Under the pieces are notes generated by a model. It worked only from the letters and a program-made list of their open reading frames with translations, was not told the DNA's origin and searched no databases. DNA of 64,000 bases from Vitellaria paradoxa (taxonomy: Eukaryota > Streptophyta > Magnoliopsida > Ericales > Sapotaceae). Where the stretch lies: the NCBI GenBank assembly GCA_019916065.1, contig CM034233.1:25245936-25309935 (forward strand), in the 5' to 3' direction. The position numbers and the translations under genes are program-made. Shown one piece after another: positions 11,195 to 23,847 of this stretch (position 1 is the stretch's first letter; every line of letters starts with the position of its first letter).

Positions 11195-14044
11195 TGTAAT
11201 ACCCTGGACTTTTGGTTTAATCTAAATTTATAGTTTTGGAACATTTTGGAAGTGATGTATGTTAATTTAGTAGTATGGGTCATTAATGGTACTTTAGAGT
11301 TGAGAACTTTGAAAATGGGTGAGCTAAGCTATCAAAAGATGGCATTGTAGTAAGAGTGCAGGAGGAGGGCACCTTGAGCGCACAAAGCATAGGCGCCCAA
11401 GGTCTTGGGCGTACAAAGCATGGGCACTCAAGGTCTTGGGCGCCCCCCTGAGAAGGGCTTGGCCGCCCAAGGAACAGTAGACTTGACAGGCATGAGTTGC
11501 TCTAAAATTTTCAGCCAAGCCTCACACCTATGAGGTTATATCTAGCCTAGGGGTGATGAGGGGCTCTGTAATCTACTGTTTGGGACTTAAAATATTGGTT
11601 AAATATATATATATATATATATATATATTTGTATGTATGATGCAAGGAAAAGAGAGAAATATTATGTGGAGAAGACAGAAACCGGGAGAGAAGCAAAAGA
11701 GAACAAGGAAGAAGAAGAAGAAGAGGAACCGGGTAGAAATTTGAAGGTAAGTTTTTCTAGTTTGCATGGAAATCAAATTAATCTAGCAAGAGTGTAATTG
11801 GATCGTCAAAGAACCTTTCCATGTGATTTATTTGTAGTTTGGATCAAAGGATTAAGAGTTAGAACTCATCAAAGTTTGAGAGCTTGGAACCGGGAGACAC
11901 CATCTTGTTGATCCATTTTCTTTCAACTTGAGGTAGGGATTTAATGCTTCTTTCTTACATATGTGATGTGTAACAAGGAGTAGAACACCTTTAGAAAACC
12001 TTATTCAAGTGTTATCTTCATCTATGGAAGAGAATAGGAGTTATACACATGTATATATATGTATAGGTTAAGAAAGTAAAAATGGTGTTTTGATCCATAA
12101 CTTGACTTTTGGTTGATGAAAACACAAATTGATAATTTTTTTGGTGCCTAAGAGCCTTGTGTTGATGTTAGAAACATGAAACTTTAGGTATTTTCACTTA
12201 AACTTGGTCAATTTGAGGTCCCAAGGGTGAAAAACTAAGAAACCAAAAAATAGAGTGTGAAACCCGTAACTTGGACCAAGTTGTGGGTGCACGAGGGAGA
12301 CATAGTTGGGTGCTCAAGCCCCTTGGGTGCACAAGACATGGGCGCACAAGGTGTGGGCACCCAAGCCAGTTGGACGAATGGCTAAGTGTCAGCTTGGGTG
12401 CCCACCGAGCCTAGGTCATTTTCCTGACTTTGCTTGGTTTGGCCTCCTACCTTAGACTTTTGAAAGAGTTGGTAAAATATTTTTACATGAAACTTTTATT
12501 TGATTAATTGCATGGATTTAAAAAGGGAAATGTGTTCTAAAAAGTGGTTAAGGATTTATTATCTTAAGCTAATGGGATTTAACTTGTAATGGTGAGTGAA
12601 TGTTACCTTGAATGAAATGAATTGGAAGATTACTTTGAGATAAGAGTCTTAATCGAGTAGAATTGTGATTATGTCTTGATGTAAAGTAAATGTTGCGGTA
12701 TATGAACATGTGATTGATTAAGTAAATTGTGAATTGACAAAGAGACTCAAATTCATAATAATGATAAATGTTGAATGTTTAATAAGGGTTAATCAATGTT
12801 GATATGTGATGAATCTTGGGATGAACTAAAAAGTGAATATATGATTGAAAGAAATTGAAATGTGAACTTTTGTTAATAAGTGATGGAAATTGAATGAGGC
12901 TTGGGTTAAATGAAATGAAGATATGAAATGAGTTGTGTACCATGATGAAATGGAATGTGGTTATGTGTGTTGGAAAGTTTATGGTGATGAATGTGAATTG
13001 TGATTAAAGAGTATTAAATGTGATAAATGATTGGTTGTGTGCTGGGGGTCGTGGTGGGGTGCGAAAATAGGAAGGGTTTGTGATTACCCTCAGGTTGAGA
13101 GACCCGGAACCTACGTAGGGTTTGGTGTCAATGCCAGTGGGTTAGTATCCCACAAACTTTGTGTGTTTTGGCTCCTCGTGGCCCTGGACGGTGATCCTAA
13201 ACGACGACGTCAGTTTATTATTTCCATTGGGTATTGGCCCATAAAAGATGATATCGTGTATGCACCCATCCCCCGATGATTTGTGTGGTTATGGTATGTA
13301 ATGTAATGATGAATAGATGATGATGTGAGTATGGTTATGCAATGTAATGATGAATAGATGATAATGTGAGTATGGTTATTTGATTGAATAATGGTTAAGT
13401 GATAAAATGATGATGAAATATGATTTGAATTAAAGATTAAATTGTAAGACATAGGCATTAACCGAAATCGAATTTTAAATTATGGCATTGTTGAATGAAT
13501 ATATGTTTTCACCTAAGTTGGCTACTTGTTGTGTTAATGAAATGTTATGACTCTAGAAAATGTTGAAGTAGCTAACTTTACCTAAACAGCATTGCATGAT
13601 TAGATTGCATACCATATATGTTTGTTTGAGACATTGTCGGGCCGAGTGGACCCGTGCTCACATTCTTACAGATTTTGATGCAGGAACAAGCCATAACAAT
13701 CAAGTGATTTAATGGAGTTGGACTAGAAGTGTGTGCATGAGCCCTACTAAGCTTAGCAATGCTTTTGGTCATTTAGTATAAATTTCATTTGGAATTGTAA
13801 TATTGTACAATGCTAGTTTTATTCGATTTGGTTGTAATGGCCTTAAGGCCTAAGTTATGCATTGATGGGAATGGGGTATGAAGTATGTGACCTAGCAATA
13901 GTAATAGTTTAACTTATGTTATTTTATCTTATGTCTTGGACTCACTAGTTGATGTTGCGTTGCTCTGATCATGGTTGGTTATGTTAGTGCATGTTATGTG
14001 TGTTTATCACTCACCCCTCGGGTTGTGAGATCTGGGGTGCGACA
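11195..14044 (+). repeat. 5' LTR of element A (2850 bp)
   Basis: It runs from TGTAATACCC to GGGGTGCGACA and is repeated at 19100-21917 with scattered differences, mostly transitions. It includes a (TA)n tract at about 11604-11628, clusters of GGCGCCCAAGG motifs at about 11365-11475 and 12285-12410, and an ATAAAAGATGATAT stretch near 13241. That last stretch sits where family C LTRs carry their TATAAAA. Confidence 0.95.
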
Positions 14045-14047
14045 GGT

Positions 14048-14059
14048 TGGTATTAGAGC
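14048..14059 (+). other. Primer binding site of element A (initiator Met-tRNA type)
   Basis: TGGTATTAGAGC lies 3 bp after the 5' LTR. It differs at one base from TGGTATCAGAGC, the usual plant primer binding site complementary to the 3' end of initiator Met-tRNA. This fixes the + orientation of element A. Confidence 0.9.
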
Positions 14060-17000
14060 CTAGGTCAGAATACCTAAGGGACGGTGGGAGTCTAGCATTG
14101 CATGTTACACGTTGATGAGATATAACTGACATTTAGTCATTTTCATGGGATGGACTCATTAGTATTTTGTGGTAAGGTTCATGGTGGAGGTGGTTAGAAC
14201 TAAATGTTACTAGAACCTCGATTGTATTGTTTGGAGATATAAGGATTCGGTAAACATCCCTAGCTAATGACAAGCAAGCTTGATATGTGAGTAAATAGTG
14301 TAATCATTGGAGGTTTGTGAACCTAGAGGTAATGTTTGATAGATGTTTTAATAGTAGACCTAGAATTATGAAAGATGATTAGAAATGATTGTGGATTTGA
14401 TTGAAAATTTGTAAGTGCTAAGGGGTTTAGAGAGTCCAAGGTTATGATTTTGGAATTTATTGAGGCTACCTTTTATTGGTGGGAATTATGAGATTATGGA
14501 ATGAATTTGAAGTAGAAATGGCAATAGTAGATAATTGAATCTTAAAATGTACGAGTTACTAACTTGATGAGTTGTGATTGATCATTATAATGGATTGGTG
14601 ATAACTGGTTATTTGATAATATGGTGGTTTAGATTTCTGATGAGGTAACCTTTTTAGTAAATGATATTAGGCATATTGGGAAAAAAAAAAAAAAAAAAAA
14701 CTCTGTGTTTGCATGGTCAATTGGAGATTGAATGAAAAGGAGTCTAAGTGTCATCTTGTAAGTGAGGTGTTGATTTTAGATGTGATACTTGGGGATGAGT
14801 GGGACAAACTCCCAAGAGTTGGCTTGACTTTCCTAGATTCCATATTAGATGTCACTATTATTTTTCCGTTAGGCCATATTCTATGGCACCAATGAAGTCT
14901 TGAAAGTTTGGAATTTAATCAAATGATTGTGAGTCTATGATTCTATAAGATATAGTATTGGACATTGGGACATTTGAGACTCTTGTTAAAAGGAATGATA
15001 AAAAGTTTGGGTTTTAAGTAAAACTGAAGTTGGCAAATTTGGTGGTAATTAAGGCAACATGTTGCTCATCGAGTATTGATGTTTTGACTGAATCATTAGG
15101 CATCAAGAATAATAAATATTGAACTGATTTGCATGAGACAAAGTTTGGAGATAGGTGATATTTGGTCAGATGATTTTGAAGGATTATTGTAGTAATTGAG
15201 TACAGCCAAGATTGTGTTAGATGTTTAAGTTTTGTGGATTTGGTGGGGTACCACCTTTATCATACTCAAGTACCTCTTAGCTAATGGACTTATTGACTTA
15301 AATAAATTGGGGTAGAGCACAAATGTGTGGGGTAATGATAATGAGAACATTTTATGGCACAGAATATATGTTGATTGAAATTTTACGATTACTTTTACTT
15401 GAAGAAAAGATTACTTTTAATATTGTGAAATGTTATGGGGAAAATTGAATTATGTGATGATGTCTAATGATTAGATGGCAATATCAATTGAGGAGATTGG
15501 AATTATATGAAGAGGATTTGCCTTTACCTAATTCAGTGTTAGCTATGATATTTTAGTATTAAAGTCTTATTGTGGTTAAGTAAACTAATAGAACAGTTTG
15601 GAATGCATTAGAACATAACGATGCCAAAGGTATTTGTTATGTAAGGTAAACTGATTATGAAATGAAGTAAAAGAGTGGAATATTGGGAAGAGGTGGATTT
15701 AAAGATCTCCCATATTATTTGAGTGAGGTCGAAGATATGGGCGATGCTATAAGTTAGAGGTTGAAAAGTCTGTCTATTGCTAAAGTAACTTTCAGTGAAT
15801 GTTTAGGATTTCAAGACTCTTGGGGATGAGGATAATGGTAATAGAGGTATAAATTTCACAAAGGTGAGTTACTCAGAGATGATATAGGTAGGTTATACTT
15901 CATGTTACTTATTGTACTTCTTATATATATTGCTGGATGAATCCTACTAATTCTAAACTTTGAAAGGAACTGATCATAACTGAATCCATGTTTTATTGAA
16001 TTCTTGATTGCTACTTGCACATTAAAACATTGAAAATTCCTTTGAGTTGAAAGTTCTTTAAACTGTTATGTTGATAAACATTTGGCTTGGCCACCTGAAA
16101 TTTTGGTTACCAAATTGTGCTAAAGTTGTCACACTAAGGAAATTCTTTCATCTCTATGTTGTTTACTTGAAACTTGATGGCATTGCTCTTTCACTGATGT
16201 TGGTAAAACGCACTATTGTAATTTTGGAATGGTTATTGTGTTGAACTTGGTTCAATGTTGGTTATATTTCTTGAATGGCTAATTCTATCCACTGTATCTC
16301 AACATGTAGCTACTAGGATTTGAATTCCTTAATTAAGAAATGCTAATGGGTGAGGAAATGGACATGTATGAATTGAAAATTAGAACCTATTTGCTTGTCT
16401 TTAACCTTTTGAGTGTTAAGGTTGTTGACTTTATAAGTTGGTGTTAGTGGTAAGAACTAGATTGGTTAAGTGGATTTGGCTTTGAGTGTTATGGTAATAT
16501 TAAGGATGTGCCTCAACCATATTGTGGAAAGGGGGATACAGGATCCCAGTCATGGGACCGTCTTTATTAGAAAGTGCATGAGTATAGAGATATAGCTATA
16601 AATGGGTGAATTGAGTTTAAGAATGAGTAAGTGTCTTGTAAGTAGATGAACTTTGGAAAAAAGTGGCCTAGAAGTCTATTTCAATTGAGACTATGGTAAG
16701 TGATTATGGCATTAAAAGATATAGTAAGATAATATACAAGGTGATGTTCATGAAATTCAGAAAGTGTTTAGAGGAGATTATTGACTACTTGCCTGAAAGG
16801 AGAAAGAGAAAATATATGTGAAAAGTTGATGCAAGAAAAGAGGTTTATTAAATCTGGGAGGTTGATTTGTGTGCTTATGGCACTCACTGGTGAGTTAAAC
16901 CTGGTATGCCTAGATGATAAAGTAAATTTATTAATTGGTTGGTTATGCTTGATGAGATAAATTGTTGCATGGTGGATGGAAGATTACATGGAAATTTAGT

Positions 17001-19104
17001 TGTGAAGTAGAGGACAATAGGGAAAGTTTGAAATGAGATATTTTGCTGAATATTTGAAAGTCCAAAGAATATTTGAAGGCTTCAGTTATACTAAACTTAT
17101 CATATTGGTAGGACTTGAGACAATTAAATTGGATTCATACAAGTGGTGGATTAAAAGTTCTGATGTGATCGACTCAAGTACGATGATACTGGGAGTTTAC
17201 CTTGAATACAAGTAGAATTAAGAAATTTATCCTAGACTTACATGTGTGAAGAGGATCGTGGCAAATGTGAAGGAAATTAAGATTGATAAGACAGAGGGGT
17301 TTTGGTTGAATTAAATTTAAGAGTTCAATATATGATGTCTTATGAATTGTGACTCTATATAGGAAATTATAGGATTTGGCCTTAATTACCTGATTCGTAT
17401 GTTTGAATGTAGTTAAGAGAATTATTGATGTTTCAAAGGGATGATCTAAGGTTTGAACACTATATAGAAGATGAGTTGAAAAGATGATTCCAGGACAACA
17501 TTTTATGAGCTTCTGCTATAGATTGATTAATGCCTCAGTACTTTTGTGGAGTTAATAATGTGGGGTGTTTAGATTGTTATTTAGATGAATGGTAAAATGT
17601 GAATGTTCTTTAGTTATTCATGTGTTGCGCATTTGTTGAAGTCTTAATTATAGGATGAGTATTTACGGAAGTTGAGGTAAAGTTGATATGGTACATAGAC
17701 ATGTATATATTTTTGAATGAACTGTCAGGGATGACATTAAACAGTGAGTTAAGGAGTTCTTATATTGGATTGTTTATGGTTTAAGCTGAAATTTACAATA
17801 GTAATGATGTAATCTATGGTCAGTTAAAATGTTGGCTTGCCAATTGGTTTATAAGATATATGTATCTATGTGGGAGTATTAAATCAAGGGAAGGTAATGG
17901 CTTCGGATAGATGTAATTAATTGAGCTTAGTATGATGAGGTTAGAAATTAATGGGCAAGTTTCGTTTACAATTGGAGATAGGGAAAAGGATGAATGCGTG
18001 GACTGAAAAAGGGCTCCAGAATGGAATAACCAGCCTACTCAGTTTTATTTGATAGTTTCCCTGTTCATGATTAGTTATGCTGTGGATTTTAGTTTTAATT
18101 AAACTAAAGTAGTTGCATTGGATTAAAAGTTTGATAGACCAACAGAGTAATGTGAGTATATAAAGTAAGGGAGAATTTGAAATGGAAACAGTGCTTGGAA
18201 AGAAGAGATGTATGAATAGAGAAGAGAGTTATAAAGTCAGAATAGGTAAGGGGTTGGTGGTATGGTTAGCTAGTGGTTATATCCCGTTGATGTCTGTTAC
18301 AGTTAAGTATGATACATTTGATGATGCATCTAAATGTGATTAGTACGATTCTATGGTGAATTATAATGTTGATTCTAACCTCGAGTTCAGCATAGTTAAA
18401 ATGTAACCTATTTGGGTTGTGATATAGTTTTGATTGGATGGACCCCAGTTTCGATTACAAAGGAATTAAGTGTTAAGGTCATGTGTTTAGTGTTGGACCC
18501 ATGGAGAGAAACTTGGAAGAAGTAGAAAGGTGACCTTTTTGAGGTAATGGTGAATCTAGTACAAGATAAACTGTGTCAAGGGCAAATTGGATAAATAAGC
18601 GCATTAAGGATATCATCAGTTCTTATCTGGGGAATATTAATAAGTGAGAAATGTTATGGAAATTTAAGGCAGTCTAGATATTAAGATGTGTGGGAAGATA
18701 AGAAGTTCAATTTTATGGAGAAAAGAGATTGGCAGAAAAGGTGATTGGATAGAGTATTATGGGATACCAGATAGTGAGAAATGAAAGATAAAGATTTGAA
18801 AACTTGGTAGCTATTATTTGAGGAGCCACTAGAATAATCATTGGTTTTACAGATGCACAGTGGAGATGTGGTTATTAGTGTTTTTGAATATTTATGATTA
18901 ATTTGTAAAGTGAACTGAATATTGATTAATGAATAGAGTTTCAAGTTTCGCACGAGTAAGAAGTTTCAAGATGATAAGGTGCTTGCTTAAGGGTGTGAGT
19001 TAAGATGTAGAGAAGACATCTGCAAGTGTTTATTCAGAAATTTGTGTATGAACGTGGTATAAAATTTTGAGGCCGAAATGTTTTTGAAAGGGGGGAGAAT
19101 GTAA
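14060..19104 (+). pseudogene. Eroded gag-pol interior of element A
   Basis: Most of this 5-kb interior has no open frame and no clear domain, and several indels are present. Two landmarks survive. At 14713-15110 the sequence aligns with the part of B that leads into reverse transcriptase. It shares RLNEKESK against RLNEKDSK, then a weak DEW..LP segment, a CTATGGCACC stretch, a PWG-like codon run followed by Lys codons, and a KL..V.IK..SIDVLTESL relic of the RT entry motif. At the far end, 19063-19104 encodes NFEAEMFLKGGRM and a stop, a tail typical of gypsy polyproteins that overlaps the 3' LTR by 5 bp. An 18-base A tract lies at about 14683-14700. The pieces between could be gag, RT, RNase H and integrase beyond recognition by eye. 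Confidence 0.7.
19086..19099 (+). other. Polypurine tract of element A
   Basis: GAAAGGGGGGAGAA immediately precedes the 3' LTR start (TGTAATACC at 19100). This is the expected place and composition of the plus-strand primer. Confidence 0.9.
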
Positions 19105-21917
19105 TACCTCGGACTTTTGTATTAATCTAAATTTATAGTTTTGGTACATTTTGGAAGTGATGTATGTTAATTTAGTAGTATGGGTCATTAATGGTACTTT
19201 AGAGTTGAGAACTTTGAAAAGATGTGAGCTAAGCTATCAAAAGATTGCATTGTAGCAAGAGTGCAGGAGGAAGGAACCTTGGGCACACAAGGCCTTGGGC
19301 ACCCACCTGAGAAGGGCTTGGGAACCCAAGGAGCAATAGATTTGACAGGCATGAGTTTCTCTGAAATTTTCAGCTGAGCCTCACACCTATGAGCCTATAT
19401 CTAGCCTAGGGGTGATAAAGGGGTCTGAAATCTACTGTTTGGGACTTAAAATATTGGTTAAATATATATATATATTTATATGTATGATGCAAGAGAGAGA
19501 GAGATATTGTGTGGAGAAGAGAGAAACCCGGAGAGAAGCAAAAGAGAACAAGGAAGAAGAAAAAGAAGAGAAACCGAGTAGCAATTTGAAGGTAAATTCT
19601 TCTAGTTTGCATGGAAATCAAATTAATCTTGCAAGAGTGTAATTGGATCCTCAAGGAACCTTTCTATGTGATTTATTTGTAGTTTGGATCAAAGGATGAA
19701 AAGTTAGAGCTCATCAAAGTTTGTGAGCTTGGAACCGGGAGATACCATCCTATTGATCCATCTTCTTTCAACTTGAGTAGGGATTTAATGCTTCTTTCTT
19801 ACATATGTGATATGTAACAAGGAGTAGAACACCTTTAGAAAACCTTATTCAAGTGTTGTCTTCATCTATGGAAGAGAATAGGAGTTATACACATGTATAT
19901 ATATATATGTATAGGTAAAGAAAGTGAAAATGGTGTTTTAATCCATAACTTGACTTTTGGTTGATGAAAACTCAAATTGATAATTTTGTATGGTGCCTAA
20001 GAAACTTGGGTTGATGTTAGAAACATGAAACTTTAAGTATTTTTACTTAAATTTGGTCAATTTGAGGTCCCAAGGGTGAAAAACTAAGAAACCAGAAAAT
20101 AAAGTGTGAAACCCGTAATTGGACCAAGCTATGGGCGCACGAGGGAGACACAGTTGGGCGCAGAAGACATGGGTGCACAAGGTGTGGGCGCCCAAGCCCC
20201 TTGGGCACATGGCTGAGTGTCAGCTTGGGCGCCCACTGAGCTTAGGTTATTTTCCTGACTTTGTTTAGTTTGGCCTCTTACCTTGGACTTATGAAAGAGT
20301 TGGTAAACTGTTTTTACATGAAACTTTTATTTGATTAATTGCATGGATTTAAAAAGGGAAATGTGTTCTAAAAAGTGATTAAGGATTTGTTATCTTAAGC
20401 TAATGGGATTTAACTTGTAATGGTGAATGAATGTTACCTTGAATGAAATGAATTGGAAGATTACTTTGAGATAAGAGTCTTAATTGAGTAGAATTGTGAT
20501 TATGTCTTGATGTAAAGTAAATGTTGCGGTATATGAACATGTGATTGATTAAGTAAATTGTGAATTGACAAAGAGACTCAAATTCATAATAATGATAAAT
20601 GTTGAATGTTTAATAAGGGTTAATCAATGTTGATATGTGATGAATCTTGGGATGAACCGAAAAGTGAATATATGATTGAAAGAAATTGAAATGTGAACTT
20701 TTGTTAATAAGTGATGGAAATTGAATGAGGCTTGGGTAAATGAAATGAAGAGATGAAATGAGTTGTGTACTATGATAAAATGGAATGTGGTTACATGTAT
20801 TAGAAAGTTTATGGTGATGAATGTGAATTATGATTAAAGAGTATTGAATGTAATGAATGATTGGTTGTGTGCTGGGGGTCGTGATGGGGTGAGAAAATAA
20901 GAAGGGTTTGTGATTACCCTCAGGTTGAGAGACTCGAAACTTGCGTAGGGTTTGGTGTCAATGCCAGTGGGTTAGCAACCCACAACATCGTGTGTATTTT
21001 GGCTCCTCGTGGCCCTAGACGGCGATCCTAAACGACAACGTTAGTTTATCGTTTCCGTTGGGTATTGGCCCATAAAAGATGATATCGTGTATGCACACAT
21101 CCCCTGATGACTTGTGTGGTTATGGTTATGCAATGTAATGATGAATAGATGATGATATGAGTATGGTTATGCAATGTAATGATGAACAGATGATGATATA
21201 AGTATGGTTATGCAATGTAATGATGAATAGATGATAATGTGAGTATAGTTATTTGATTGAATAATGGTTAAGTGATAAAATGATGATCAAATGTGATTTG
21301 AATTAAAGATTAAATTGCAAAACATAAGCATTTACCTAAATCAAATTTTAAATTATGACATTGTTGAATGAATATACATTTTCACCTAAATTGGCTACTT
21401 GTTGTGTTAATGAAATGTTATGACTCTAGAAAATGTTAAAGTGGCTAACTTTACCTAAACAGCATTACATGATCAGATTGCGTACCATATATGTTTGTTT
21501 GAGACATCGTGGCCACGAGTGGACCCGTGCTCACGTTCCTATAGATTTTGATGCAGGAATAAGCCATAACAATCAGGTAGGCTAATGGGGTTGGACTGGA
21601 AGTGTGTGCATGAACCCTACTAAGCTTAGCAATGCTTTTGGTCATTTAGTATAAATTTCATTTGGAATTGTAATATTGTACAATGCTAGTTTTATTCGAT
21701 TTGGTTGTAATGGCCTTAAGGCCTAAGTTATGTATTGATGGGAATGGAGTATGGAGTATGTGACCTTGCAACAGTAATGGTTTAACTTATGTTATCTTAT
21801 CTTATGGCTTGGGCTCACTAGTTGATGTTGCGTTGCTCTGATCATGAGTGGTTATGTTAGTGCATGTTATGTGTGTTTATTACTCACCCCTCAGGTTGTG
21901 AGATCCGGGGTGCGACA
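19100..21917 (+). repeat. 3' LTR of element A (2818 bp)
   Basis: It runs from TGTAATACCTCGG to GGGTGCGACA and matches the 5' LTR along its whole length. Small indels make it 32 bp shorter. For example, one GATGAATAGATGATGATATGAG unit is added near 21140-21240 and the GGGCGCC cluster near 19270 is shortened. By eye only about one base in twenty differs in the first 180 bp, far less than the decay of the interior. Confidence 0.95.
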
Positions 21918-21922
21918 TATAG

Positions 21923-23764
21923 AGCTGAATAAACATCATCAATAACAATATAATCTCATATAGAATAAATTTGGGACCCACACCTCGGGTCACACAAATA
22001 AAGACACAGTCATCTAAATATAAATGTGCTCGCACTTGGTCATTCTATTAGTCTCATCTTAGCTCCAGGTGGCTATTCCTTGGCCTCGCCGGATCACCTA
22101 AAATAAGGATGGGATGAGCAAACTTGCCTAATAGGTAGGACCGTGCAAGCGTGCACTGGTGAACATACTTAAACATATCGCATAACTCATAACAATATCA
22201 ACCAAACATAATATAACAATACACATGTAATGCAATGCAATGGCCAATTTAATTCTCTAATCTCCATTTGCCCCCAACCTTATCCTGGGATGAGTGATAC
22301 TTAACACTGCACATGGGGTCACCAATCGTACCGTTTACGCTCATGACAAATGTATATCTCAATATATATGTATATACCAAATGGGGAATCGTGTTACACC
22401 CCTACTGGTGCAAGACTCAGGGGAGCTATGTTATACGCCCTAAACCTCCTACTGGGGAATTGTGTTACACCCCTAGTCAAGTATTTGCTTAATTCAAGCA
22501 GGGTCCAGTTGTAGTTTGGAGAAAATCTCGTAATCATATCATATAATTAACGTCCTAACTCCAAAAGACTAAACTTTAGTTATATATATTGATTGGGAAT
22601 CATCTAGTATTTTCAAGATCTCATTTTATTATTTTTCATAAATCATAGATCCTATCCATATATAACCTATGCCTCAGCACGTCGTAATATAACTATGGCA
22701 CTCTTGGCTAATCAATACTCTCAACATAAATCAGATGATGCCACCCCAGCCCAATGCACATGATATGCTCAACCATGCAAAGAAAAATCATCTTAATATA
22801 AAATACATTCTCATTAGGCTTGATGATGATTTGGGGTTTATTTCATCATTAGAACTCTATAACAATTTAGTTTGGACACAAAAAAATAATTAAAAATCGA
22901 TTTTCATAGTTTTCTAAACATTTGCTATTCTGTGGTCCAAACACCCTTAACAGCCGATCCGAACCACCACGGTCCGAACACCCTAATTAGTCGGTCCGGA
23001 CAATAGTGTCCAGTGTTTAGTTTCAGGCTTCGTTCTTAACAAAACCCAGCCTAAATCAACCCTTAAATCATCAATTGAAACCTCAATTTCAATAATAACT
23101 CATATATAAACACTTAAATCATGCGTTTCTTCATCATTTAATCCAAGAATAATTCAAATATATTCAAGATATTCATGCTCTTATGCATATATATAACCAT
23201 ACTCATATATATATATGTACAAATCACGTGATATTCAATTAAATCGAGCACACACATATATATATATATCAAAATTATCCTAGCAATGTTGAGAACACGA
23301 ATAAACCTACCTCAAATTTGAAGAGAAAAGAAGAAAAACGAGGAAAACCAGTTGAGCTCCCAACCTTTGAGAACCAATTTCTCCCATCTCGGGCCAAATC
23401 AATGGAAATGGACGTCACCACGATGTTTACGACATCGAATACTACCCCGATCCATCAACCTTCTGCTCCGGATTGTACTTTCTCTCTATACCCTCTCTTT
23501 CCCCTCTCTCTTTTTTCTTTTGTCTATCTCTTTTCTCCCTGGTCTTTGGTATCCAAGCAACTAAAAGAAAAGAAAAGAAAAAGAAAAGGAAAAGAAAGAA
23601 TGAAAGAAAAAGGAAGCTAATCTTTTGGTCCAGTTCTTCAACCAATTACCAATTCGGACCGCACCTGATCCAGAAAAAATAAAATAAATCAACTAAATTG
23701 AAAATAATTATTTAGTGGCCTAAAATAGCGCATAAATAACCAAAAAAAAATACCGGGTATTACA
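21923..23764 (-). repeat. 3' LTR of element B, proximal piece
   Basis: The B 3' LTR resumes after the duplicated TATAG. It matches 28891-30688 through GGGACCCACACC, CCAAATGGGGAATCGTGTTAC, the GTCCGGACA-rich stretch at about 22935-23020 and the pyrimidine-rich block at about 23475-23545. It ends CGGGTATTACA. Differences from the 5' LTR are frequent and mostly transitions, more than between the two A LTRs. This agrees with B being the older insertion. Confidence 0.93.
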
Positions 23765-23780
23765 TTCTTCCCCTCTTTTA
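23765..23780 (-). other. Polypurine tract of element B
   Basis: On the minus strand TAAAAGAGGGGAAGAA directly precedes the 3' LTR start TGTAATACCC. This is the plus-strand primer site and confirms the minus orientation. Confidence 0.88.
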
Positions 23781-23847
23781 AAAATTTTGTTCTCGAAATT
23801 TACATAATATATTTTAATCAGAAAACAGGGTTAGGTATTTCAACCGC

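Larger units (their letters stand above)
11195..21917 (+). mobile_element. Complete LTR retrotransposon A (10.7 kb) inserted in the 3' LTR of B
   Basis: Element A begins TGTAATACCCTGGAC and ends GGGTGCGACA. It is flanked by TATAC (11190-11194) and TATAG (21918-21922), a 5-bp duplication with one change. Removing it restores the B LTR reading frame of motifs seen at 28673-30688. It has two LTRs of about 2.8 kb, a Met-tRNA-type PBS just after the 5' LTR, and a polypurine tract just before the 3' LTR. The 5-kb interior holds only a heavily eroded pol. It must be younger than B because it interrupts B. Confidence 0.95.

Noticed and set aside
11932..11945. TTGAGGTAGGGATTTAAT looks like the start of a let-7 microRNA.
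   Set aside because: let-7 is an animal microRNA, the match stops after eight or nine bases, no hairpin is evident, and the stretch is a common part of LTR families A and C.
13031..13458. Open frames of about 82 codons on both strands.
   Set aside because: They lie in the A 5' LTR, are not intact at the equivalent place in the 3' LTR, and show no domain.
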